A DNA stretch of 64,000 bases, taken from assembly GCF_007183175.1 (NCBI RefSeq), contig NZ_AP019807.1, forward strand, positions 248,001 through 312,000, in the 5' to 3' direction. Position numbers and translations under genes: made by a program. Source of the DNA: Microbulbifer sp. GL-2 (GTDB lineage: Bacteria > Pseudomonadota > Gammaproteobacteria > Pseudomonadales > Cellvibrionaceae). The notes under the pieces are model-generated. The model searched no databases and was not told where the DNA came from. It saw only the letters and a program-made list of their open reading frames with translations. Positions 24,240 to 31,655 of this stretch are shown piece by piece (the first letter of the stretch is position 1; each line of letters opens with the position of its first letter).

Positions 24240-24259
24240 TACTGTATATACATACAGTA
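24240..24259. promoter_or_regulatory. LexA (SOS) box upstream of family A copy 2
   Basis: The element TACTGTATATACATACAGTA has the CTGT-N8-ACAG core and differs from the E. coli consensus by one inner base. It sits 18 bases before the family A ATG, overlapping the likely promoter. Confidence 0.9.
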
Positions 24260-24706
24260 TATGATACAGGGCTCAGGGTCTGTCAAGATAGCCCGCGTGC
24301 CCTTCTTCCCAGTGAAGCCCCAGCCTAGCCAGGAATTTTGGTCATTGGTGGGTTGTCGCTGTCTGTAGTGCTGTGCGCGTACTTCGCCGCAGTAGCGGTA
24401 ATAGCGCAGGTTACCTTTATCAGGTTATCCACCATATGCAGTACAAAAAGCGATCAGAAACCTCTTTTGATCGAATAATAGTCAGGTAGGCGTTAACCGA
24501 AGAATCAGCAGTAAGTAGTGCATGGATTTGATCATCCAATCTGCTCTGGCGTTAAGTGGAGTGGATGTACTCGTAGATGTGGGTCTGGTTAACTATCAGG
24601 CTCAAAGGATTGGCTTTAGTGATCTGGAGGCGCTTTGGCTATCAGTCTTTGAGAGTGGATTGCTATGCCTCTAACATCTGAGGATTTTTAGACAGCCAGC
24701 TTCATA
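24260..24706. other. Intergenic, no supported gene
   Basis: No clear coding sequence. A 36-codon minus-strand frame near 24330-24440 (MVDNLIKVTCAITATAAKYAHS) has protein-like composition and could be a remnant, but it is too short to call. Confidence 0.35.
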
Positions 24707-25138
24707 CTAATCCAGATAGCTGATAGAGAATGGCTGTGGTTCGCGGTAGCTCTGGGTTATCCACACTTCCCCACGATGGGGGCTATGAATTACCAACATA
24801 AATTCAATACCGTAGTCGACTTGCACAATATCAATGGTACCAGGCGTTATTGGGTACTCATCTTCATCACCCTGGTAGCAGTAAGGAAAACCGTCTTCAT
24901 TAGCTCCGTACGAGTCTGCTTCCCCAAAGTCAATCTCTAGTAGAAAGTATCGAAATTACTGCGGTAGAAAAATATTGTACTGTTGTTCGATACTATAAAC
25001 CTCTTGCTCTGAGAAAAGGCGGAAATCATATTTCCAACATTTTGCACCAAACAAGGAGCAGTCTTTACCCAAAGTGCTCAATTTTCTGATTAGTTGTTTG
25101 ATTTTCAGCAGTCGGTTTTCTATCTCTCTACTAATCAT
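24707..25138 (-). pseudogene. SUKH (SMI1/KNR4) immunity-type gene with one nonsense codon
   Basis: The frame from ATG at 25138 to TAG at 24707 spans 144 codons. It reads FSEQEVYSIEQQYNIFLPQ, then TAA (24956-24958), then FRYFLLEIDFGEAD, a DGFPYCYQGDEDEYPITPGT segment and LVIHSPHRGEVWITQ. That matches the SMI1/KNR4 superfamily, whose usual text at the break is LP-(D/E)-YRxFLL. A single change such as GAA to TAA explains the stop. SUKH proteins are the commonest immunity proteins to polymorphic toxins. Alternatively, a 60-residue fragment is made. Confidence 0.83.
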
Positions 25139-26035
25139 ATCTTCGATATTTACAATTTTCAGAAGTTAAAGCATCGGCTGTACCATAACTGTAAACTGAG
25201 CAGCTGATAAACCTGCATCGCGCTTTGAGCTTCAGTAACTTAGAGTTGAAATAAGAATACTTTAATTAGCTAACCACTAAACACCTCATTAAATGCAGAC
25301 CACAATCTAGTTGCATAGCAAGCAGCCATAAATTGACCCAGAAGAAAAGAAGCTATGCAATAGATTCTATAAATTCTTATCTACTCAATAAATCAGGGAA
25401 TGCATTTAAAATTTAGATTACTGATTCCAGTTATCTTGGTCCACCCAACCTCTTCCGAATGTAAATCTAACAGTAGTAATCAAGCCTGGATCAGACCAAC
25501 AATCTAAAAACCGTGCAATAGCAAATGCGTATAGGAAGATAGGCACCAAAATGATCTTATTGGAATTTATTAAGATTGTATTCAGTGTCAAAAATGCGTA
25601 AGGTAAATAGATATTTATCAATATTTTGGGCCATAACTGAGCAAGCTTTTATTAGCGAATAACTCGGAATCAAAAGGCTTAAAACTTTGTAAATGGCCCA
25701 ATCTCGCAAAGGAGAACGGTAGCGTGACATAAAAGTAAGTAAAAGGCGCTGACCCAAGGTGCGCTAACACCTGGGGCCAGCTAACCAAATTGATAAGCAA
25801 CCTATCAAAGTGGCTGTAATGGATGATACGCTAGAAACCCGCTTGTCTTCAATAAAGTGGAGCACATTCAGTAACTTGAAAGGCTTTTTCAGGTTCTGGG
25901 AGCGTTGTATCCGCCTTTTCTACTTTTACGCCTACCGTTCCCGCGCCCCACCTCGTATTGCCTCAAAACGGCACTCTCTAAGCTTTCCCACAGCGGAAGG
26001 TCTCCCCATGGTTTAAGTATCAATAGGAAATAGAT
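25139..26035. other. Long gene-poor region before csrA
   Basis: About 900 bases without a supported gene. Overlapping minus-strand frames at 25418-25800 have no ribosome sites or family resemblance and look like chance. A GC-richer patch at 25740-25800 (CCAAGGTGCGCTAACACCTGGG) contains a short imperfect hairpin. The last 100 bases should hold the csrA promoter. Confidence 0.4.
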
Positions 26036-26224
26036 ATGTTAATTTTAACTCGTCGGATTGGCCAAAACCTCAGGATTGGAGCAAACGTTTCAATCGTAGT
26101 CTTAGATATCAAAGGTAATCACGTGAGGGTGGGGATAGAGGCCCCCAAGTCCTTGTCCGTTCACCGTGAAGAAATTTATATGCGTATCCAGAGGGAACGG
26201 GAGATGGGCAATGGGGATCGTTGA
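26036..26224 (+). CDS. csrA: CsrA/RsmA-family RNA-binding regulator (accessory paralogue)
   Basis: A 62-residue homodimeric post-transcriptional regulator that binds GGA motifs in mRNA leaders. MLILTRRIGQ and the PKSLSVHREEIYMRI block with R44 are present, so RNA binding should be intact. Compared with housekeeping CsrA, the segment IGQNLRIGANVSIVVLDIKGNHVRVGIEAP is divergent. AGGAAA precedes the ATG. Its place among phage-like and toxin-like debris, rather than next to alaS or tRNA-Ser, suggests that it is an additional copy carried by mobile DNA. Symbol refers to family membership. Confidence 0.92.
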   Translation: MLILTRRIGQNLRIGANVSIVVLDIKGNHVRVGIEAPKSLSVHREEIYMRIQREREMGNGDR

Positions 26225-26457
26225 CTGACAGACTCTCCCTGTGATGGCCTACTCCATGAATCTAAATTCCATAGCGAATAGCTCTGCGGTTTTATAGTTC
26301 TGTATAAGGTTCCAATGGATATTCCTTACAAGCATACACCCAGGAAGGGAAACATTGGCCCTGAGACTACACTCCGCAGAAGCCCGCAAAGCGGGCACCC
26401 ACAGGAGTAGTTTGCTATGCGAGCGATCATCAGGTTTATATTCAGTTGTCAATTAAA

Positions 26458-26532
26458 TATATCCGGTTCATAACGGTGACGGAACTCTTTTGCTGATTCT
26501 GCCACTTTCATTGAGCCACAGATTGCTACCAC
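26458..26532 (-). pseudogene. N-terminal fragment of a second baseplate-like gene
   Basis: On the minus strand, VVAICGSMKVAESAKEFRHR then YEPD aligns with the first 25 codons of the baseplate-like gene at 16690 (VVAISDPMEKSELAEEFRPR then YGVD). By hand 54 of 75 bases agree. The rest of the gene is absent; a TGA follows three codons later. It is a degraded copy of the same N-terminus. Confidence 0.65.
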
Positions 26533-26695
26533 TCTGGCAACCAATGGCAAATATACTCCGCTTTTATCTACAGGCATGGCCGATTGATTAAACACTTTTT
26601 TAAAGTATTCGATCCCAATGCTACAAACGATGAGGCTGTCTAGTGGCAAGGATAATTGAACCAATGCGATATTTAAATAAATTTGATTTATTTGG

Positions 26696-26751
26696 GCTGC
26701 AAGCTGCAAGCTGCAAGCTGCAAGCTGCAAGCTGCAAGCTGCAAGCTGCAA
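26696..26751. repeat. Eight tandem copies of the heptamer GCTGCAA
   Basis: Eight perfect consecutive 7-base units lie about 94 bases upstream of the small gene at 26845. A 7-base unit is not a multiple of three. Copy-number slippage would change reading frame if translated, or promoter spacing if not. Confidence 0.97.
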
Positions 26752-26844
26752 GAGGGTGTTATTGATCTGGTTGAAATATCACTAGATAATCTGTGTACTA
26801 TTTGGTGTTTTAATTCCATCCCTGCAATATCAAGAAGGATGTCT

Positions 26845-27159
26845 ATGTTCTGGGTAATTGATACTAAAGTAAAAGTTTTGCCACAAAGCTCGTTACCCCA
26901 AGATGGTAGCACTTTCTATTTTGGCCGCTCTATTGTTCCGGACGAATCTAGAGAAAATGCTGTAGCTCGATTGACCGCCACACTTGAAGAAGACTTCATG
27001 TTAGTGGAGGAAGTTTCCAGGGTGGCTACATATGATAGCCAGCAGTGGGATACTGAAGCTGATGAAGATTACGAGACCAAGGAGTCCTATGAGGAAGCCA
27101 GGCAGACTGGGGGGATCGTATTCGGCTGTTTTGCATCAGAGCTTTCAATGGAGGATTAA
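26845..27159 (+). CDS. Acidic hypothetical protein downstream of heptamer repeats
   Basis: A 104-residue protein starting MFWVIDTKVKVLPQSSLPQ, with STFYFGRSIVPDESRENAVARL, LEEDFMLVEEVSRV and an acidic C-terminus (EADEDYETKESYEEARQTGG). AAGG lies 7 bases before the ATG at 26845. An open frame continues upstream through the heptamer repeats to 26683, giving KLQAASC peptide repeats; this longer form is less likely. The family is not recognised. No membrane segment is seen. Confidence 0.58.
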   Translation: MFWVIDTKVKVLPQSSLPQDGSTFYFGRSIVPDESRENAVARLTATLEEDFMLVEEVSRVATYDSQQWDTEADEDYETKESYEEARQTGGIVFGCFASELSMED

Positions 27160-27161
27160 TT

Positions 27162-27395
27162 GTGTCAAAGGGAGCAATGACAATAGCCGAGGGAAGTCAG
27201 GCTAGCAAATATAAAACTGATGCAACACTTATCTTAAATAGAATACAAGAGCGACAGTATGTTCTTCGTACTGCTTTTGATTCACTATCAGTCTGGAAAA
27301 CTAAGTACGCCGTCAATGTTTCACCATTCTATCCGCGCCTTAAAACGAACATAAAAGTAGCGGCCTCTAGCTTCAGGATGCATCGACCATTTTGA
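27162..27395 (+). CDS. Small hypothetical protein, uncertain
   Basis: A 77-codon frame starting at GTG two bases after the previous stop codon, giving MSKGAMTIAEGSQASKYKTD and a basic C-terminal half. Tight spacing hints at an operon with the preceding gene, but there is no recognised family and composition is not strongly protein-like. It may be a chance frame. Confidence 0.3.
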   Translation: MSKGAMTIAEGSQASKYKTDATLILNRIQERQYVLRTAFDSLSVWKTKYAVNVSPFYPRLKTNIKVAASSFRMHRPF

Positions 27396-27866
27396 GGCTA
27401 TCTATATTATCAGATGCACCCACCTCCCCGTTAAGTCAGCATATAGAAATACCATATGTAACTCGGCAGCTTTACGAGTAAAATCGCTGAGAGGCACTTT
27501 CACACTCGCTATGTGGAATCTCACGCAGATACTCAAATAGGGTGATTAAATTTAGCTAGTGTATTACCTAAGAGTTGCTGGGCAGCGGGTAAGTGGTATC
27601 TCACTTATCAATGCAGAACTCTCTAATGGTAGTAGCAATTTAAAACACTTAGATTGGATGCCTTATAAGGGTATCAGCATAGATATCAGGACAGGCACCC
27701 TATTCCAAGTAGTTTAGCCTGATAACCGAGAGTAGCTATATCCGGGCCTGGGTAAACAATTGTTACTTGAATATGAAAAGCTCACAGCATAAAGTGTGCA
27801 CAAATGAGCCAGCAGGTCATATCGCCATTCTGAGCATTAGGCCTCTCAATATTACTGGATTCTCAA
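27396..27866. other. Intergenic, no gene seen
   Basis: No supported coding sequence. Near 27589-27611 GTAAGTG and CACTTAT form an imperfect small palindrome. The promoter of the NYN gene should lie at the right end. Confidence 0.4.
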
Positions 27867-28340
27867 ATGGAAAAAATTGCCATACTTGTTGATGTACAAA
27901 ATGTTTATTACACATGCAGGCAAATCTATAAACGAAACTTTGATTACAATAAGTTTTGGTCCGAAGTGACGGGGGGAAGAGAAGTGGTTAAGGCGGCGGC
28001 TTATGCCATCGACCGTGGCGACAGAAAACAGTATGAATTTCAAAATATTTTGAGATCTATTGGTTTTGAAGTGAAATTAAAACCCTTTACGCAAAGATCC
28101 GATGGCTCCGCCAAGGGTGATTGGGACGTAGGGATAACTATTGACGCCATAGAATATTCAAACCTGGTAGATACTATAGTTTTAGTCTCGGGAGATGGTG
28201 ACTTTGACATTCTTGCTCATAAACTTAGATTAGACCGAGGCAAGAAAGTTGAAGTATATGGCGTACCAGAGTTGACAGCTGCCTCATTGGTTAATGCAGC
28301 GAGTAAATTCACCCCAATTGAAAATAAGCTGTTACTCTAA
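27867..28340 (+). CDS. NYN-domain (LabA/DUF88-like) protein
   Basis: A 157-residue PIN-fold protein of the NYN group, predicted metal-dependent RNases. MEKIAILVDVQNVYYT carries the first acidic residue (D9) and the family asparagine N12. KAAAYAIDR, KGDWDVGITIDAIEY and TIVLVSGDGDFDILAHKLR supply the remaining acidic residues. The C-terminal VEVYGVPELTAASLVNAASKFTPI is the usual LabA ending. It stands alone. RNA targets are unknown. Confidence 0.9.
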   Translation: MEKIAILVDVQNVYYTCRQIYKRNFDYNKFWSEVTGGREVVKAAAYAIDRGDRKQYEFQNILRSIGFEVKLKPFTQRSDGSAKGDWDVGITIDAIEYSNLVDTIVLVSGDGDFDILAHKLRLDRGKKVEVYGVPELTAASLVNAASKFTPIENKLLL

Positions 28341-28621
28341 TTACTATCTAAAACAGTAGATGGCTCTCATATGCAACTGTAGTCATCTACTGCGTTCTTT
28401 TCTTCTTAATGAGGGCTAATACGCTACATCAAGCGATAACTGCTCAATGTGAAATATACATATGATTAGCAACTCATTTGAAACAATTGCGCTCAAAGCA
28501 ACATCCTTTCCAATTTTGTAATTTAAGGATAAAACTCTATCCTGGAGGACAAAGAAAAAGTACTTCCAGCTGGCTTCATACAGACTACCGATTAGTACGC
28601 TCTAGTCAAGGACCTAACAAA

Positions 28622-29002
28622 GTGAAGAATTTACTGATTACAGGTTTAATCCTCTTCTCCATGGTTACTCAAGCAACTGAGAATGTAGATGTTTGCCCAA
28701 ACTTAGATCTTGATATACCAGAATCTAAGGCCACGCCAACAATAAAGACCATACCTGTGCTTCCTAAAGGGAATGGCAAGTACTTACCAGCATGTATAGT
28801 GGTTTCGTTTGAATTAGCAGAGATTTCGAAATCAGAAGGTAGAGGACTCATTCCCAGAAAAATAAAGATCGAAGGTTCCTCAAACAAAGCGTGGGACAAA
28901 CCCATGGAAGTCGCCGTATCTAGATGGCTTTATCTATCAAAAGGTATAGAGTATCGTGGGCGTCAATATGTGATCTATAGGATTCCGGCACAAGCTCCAT
29001 AG
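28622..29002 (+). CDS. Periplasmic TonB C-terminal-like small protein
   Basis: A 126-residue exported protein. A short signal peptide (MKNLLITGLILFSMVTQATE) is followed by a domain whose LPACIVVSFELAEISKSEGRG, RKIKIEGSSNKAWDKPMEVAVSRWLY and YVIYRIP segments match the strand-helix order of TonB C-terminal domains. The helix that normally spans the inner membrane and the proline-rich spacer are missing, so it cannot work as a classic TonB. GTG at 28622 is chosen because the signal peptide starts there; the open frame extends further upstream. Confidence 0.6.
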   Translation: MKNLLITGLILFSMVTQATENVDVCPNLDLDIPESKATPTIKTIPVLPKGNGKYLPACIVVSFELAEISKSEGRGLIPRKIKIEGSSNKAWDKPMEVAVSRWLYLSKGIEYRGRQYVIYRIPAQAP

Positions 29003-29058
29003 CCGCGTGATACAGATAGGCACCTTTAGTTAAAAGGGTAAGTGTAAATGGAAAGTGA

Positions 29059-29475
29059 ATGAACACATTATACGTAATCGGAGCACTATTATTTAGTGTA
29101 GTGATTTATGCTGTTATTAATCATATCAAAATGAAAAAGCTATCCAGAGAACGTGGGAAAGCAAACATCTGTCAGTACGTCAAATCTTTTGACTGCCGTA
29201 ACGTCGACACAAAGATTATGCGTGAAGTTTGGAATGAGGTTCAGCTTTATCTAGGTAATTTAAATGGGAAACCTTTCCCAATTCTAGCCAATGATATGTT
29301 CGAGGGTACATACAATATGCATCCAGACGACCTGGATGATATATATTGGGCAGTCGCTGACCGATTAGGCATAGATACAGGGAACCCTGAACAAAACCCC
29401 TACTTTAATCAGGTTACATCAGTTAAAAATCTCGTATTATTTCTCAATCATCAGCCGCGAAGCGGGATTACATAG
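29059..29475 (+). CDS. Membrane-anchored hypothetical protein
   Basis: A 138-residue protein with one N-terminal helix (about residues 3-22) and a soluble cytoplasmic or periplasmic part. The later stretch MHPDDLDDIYWAVADRLGID and VTSVKNLVLFLNHQP recalls acyl-carrier-like small helical proteins (DUF1493 style), though the usual phosphopantetheine serine is not evident. The family is not firmly recognised. It is 56 bases after the TonB-like gene. Confidence 0.55.
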   Translation: MNTLYVIGALLFSVVIYAVINHIKMKKLSRERGKANICQYVKSFDCRNVDTKIMREVWNEVQLYLGNLNGKPFPILANDMFEGTYNMHPDDLDDIYWAVADRLGIDTGNPEQNPYFNQVTSVKNLVLFLNHQPRSGIT

Positions 29476-29744
29476 CTGGAAAAAGCAACCAATAAAGATA
29501 TTAGTATATGTAAATAATTCTATATAACTGCCCCTGCAAATTCGTTACTAATACTCGATTAACTTAATCATGAGCCGGTATAATCACAACTACTAACTAT
29601 TAGATAGCGACTTCTATCGAAAAAATATATTGAAATACATTTTAAGTGGTGAGTATCAATACACCTATTTATATCGATATCTCTCTTAGCTCTGCAAAAC
29701 GAGTCTGGTTTAAGACACCATTTTGTCTTTCATAACGAATAAGA

Positions 29745-30464
29745 TTAGCGAGGCAAATGACGAATTGGGGAGACATTATCTTCGAATAACACATGTCGCC
29801 GCCGAAATGTTTTGCCTTCAAGGTATTCCGGCTTACTGATCCTGTCCATTCGAAAATGGCGGAAGTCTTTGCGTGCGGGATCCCAAGCTACCAAATACCA
29901 TAGTGGTGGTAAAATGAGCATAGCTTGTGGCTCAACAACCCTGCTGGTTACAGACCCCTTTGCGTCACAGTACTGGAAACTTAGTTGTAGCCGTTGGAGA
30001 AAAGCTGCCTCAAAAGTGGGTAGCAGGGCGGGCTCCATCTCTTGAATATTTGAGATGTCTACCTGCGGTGAAAGCTTACCGATATATAAGCAGTCCAAAA
30101 ACCGGCGTAAGTCACGCACTTTGTCCGGTGGCAAAGCTTTCTCTATTTTGGCAAGACCGGCATCTGCGAGACCTGAAAAAGGTAAATTCCCGGCCGCACG
30201 CATTGATGCAACACTGATAAGAAGAGCAAAGACTTCGGCAACCGAGAGACGCGCTGTGGTTTGAACCGATTGCGGGTCTAGTTGCAGGCCGCCCCCAGGA
30301 CCAGGGTCAGAATGAATAACAAAGCCCTCATCGCGCAGTGCGCTAATGTCACGCAACACTGTACGCCTGGATACACCGACCTCTTCTGCTAGGTCAGCAA
30401 TCGTAGAAGTACCATTTCGGCGAAGGCTGCGCACGATGGCGTCTTGTCGAAGGCGAACACTCAT
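29745..30464 (-). CDS. DeoR-type HTH regulator with WYL domain
   Basis: A 239-residue transcription regulator. The N-terminal helix-turn-helix is RLRQDAIVRSLRRNGTSTI-ADLAEEVGVSRRTVLRDISAL (residues 4 to about 44). The WYL-type ligand-binding domain covers about 140-225, with SFQYCDAKGS, EPQAMLILPPLWYLVAWDPARKDFRHFRMDRI. WYL domains sense small ligands or nucleic acid. It is transcribed divergently from the epoxide-hydrolase-like gene 178 bases away, which it probably regulates. Confidence 0.92.
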   Translation of the reverse strand: MSVRLRQDAIVRSLRRNGTSTIADLAEEVGVSRRTVLRDISALRDEGFVIHSDPGPGGGLQLDPQSVQTTARLSVAEVFALLISVASMRAAGNLPFSGLADAGLAKIEKALPPDKVRDLRRFLDCLYIGKLSPQVDISNIQEMEPALLPTFEAAFLQRLQLSFQYCDAKGSVTSRVVEPQAMLILPPLWYLVAWDPARKDFRHFRMDRISKPEYLEGKTFRRRHVLFEDNVSPIRHLPR

Positions 30465-30642
30465 TTTGTAAGAATATGATTAAATGGTGACATTATTTGG
30501 CACCATTGGATTTTAATCTATGGCCGTTCATTTCAGCAATGGAGTTCTGAAATTACAACGCACACCCGTAATCCCAAGGGAGAGAAAGGGTCCATCCGGT
30601 ATATGCGGCGTTACTTGAGCCATCCAAGAAAGGAGAAGTAAA

Positions 30643-31587
30643 TTGTTTAATCTAACCGATTTCCCTAAGCCCACTCTTATTTCAATCAACGGCGTTGAGT
30701 TAGAAGTCTTTGAAGCAGGCCAGCAAAGTACGGAAAACCCAATTGTGCTTTGTCACGGCTGGCCAGAGCATGCCTATTCCTGGCGCCATCAGGTGCCCGC
30801 ACTAGCCGCAGCGGGCTACCATGTTATCGTTCCAAACCAGCGGGGTTATGGCAACTCATCCCGTCCTTCCGGCGTAACTGACTACGACATTAAAAACTTG
30901 TCGGATGACCTCGTCGCACTGCTTGACCACTATGGATACAAAGATGCCACCTTTATCGGCCATGATTGGGGGGCAATGGTGGTTTGGGGGCTTGCGCTAT
31001 TATATCCAACCCGGGTAAATAAAGTTATAAACATGGCCTTACCCTACCAGGCTCGCACTGAAAAGCCTTGGGTCGAGTTTATGGAGGAATTTCTAGGAAG
31101 CGACTATTACATCGTTCACTTTAACCGACAGCCAGGCATTGCGGACACTGTGTTAGACGCAAATACTTCCCAGTTCCTTCGCAATATATTCCGCAAGAAC
31201 GTACCTCCAGCACCACCAGAGCCTGGAATGATGATGATCGATCTCGCCAGAGCAGAAGCGCCACTTGGCGAGCCCTTAATGAGTGATAGCGAACTGGCTG
31301 TTTTTATTTCCGCATTTGAGAAAACAGGGTTCATGAGCAGTATAAATTGGTATAGAAATCTTGATCGCAATTGGCAAATCTTGGCAGATGTAGACCCAAT
31401 CATTCAAAAGCCAGCACTCATGATTTACGGCGATCGAGATTTGATCCCCAAAGCCCAAAACCTAAAAGAGTTCGTTCCCAATGTTGATATAATCAACCTC
31501 GACTGCGGCCATTGGATTCAACAGGAGAAACCTGAAGAAACAAATCAGATAATTTTAAAGTGGCTAGAACAACAGGATGCCACTTAG
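30643..31587 (+). CDS. Alpha/beta hydrolase, epoxide-hydrolase type
   Basis: A 314-residue alpha/beta hydrolase. LCHGWPEHAYSWRHQVPAL gives the oxyanion region (HGWPE), GHDWGAMVVWGLA gives the aspartate nucleophile in the elbow, YGDRDLIPKA gives the acid, and DCGHWIQQEKPEE gives the catalytic histidine. An aspartate rather than serine nucleophile indicates an epoxide hydrolase or dehalogenase. The start codon is TTG at 30643 preceded by AAAGGAG. It is divergent from the WYL regulator. The substrate is unknown. Confidence 0.92.
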   Translation: MFNLTDFPKPTLISINGVELEVFEAGQQSTENPIVLCHGWPEHAYSWRHQVPALAAAGYHVIVPNQRGYGNSSRPSGVTDYDIKNLSDDLVALLDHYGYKDATFIGHDWGAMVVWGLALLYPTRVNKVINMALPYQARTEKPWVEFMEEFLGSDYYIVHFNRQPGIADTVLDANTSQFLRNIFRKNVPPAPPEPGMMMIDLARAEAPLGEPLMSDSELAVFISAFEKTGFMSSINWYRNLDRNWQILADVDPIIQKPALMIYGDRDLIPKAQNLKEFVPNVDIINLDCGHWIQQEKPEETNQIILKWLEQQDAT

Positions 31588-31655
31588 CTCAAAAGCCCAC
31601 TTGATATAAAAAATATCTCTGAAATTATCTGAGTAATTTATGGATGTAGTAAAAT

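Noticed and set aside
25418..25800. Possible small membrane protein genes on the minus strand
   Set aside because: Several overlapping frames compete, none has a ribosome site, and hydrophobicity follows from AT-rich DNA.
26449..26751. A 100-residue minus-strand protein reading through the heptamer repeats
   Set aside because: Only the last 25 codons look like protein, matching the baseplate-like N-terminus; the rest is repeat translation.
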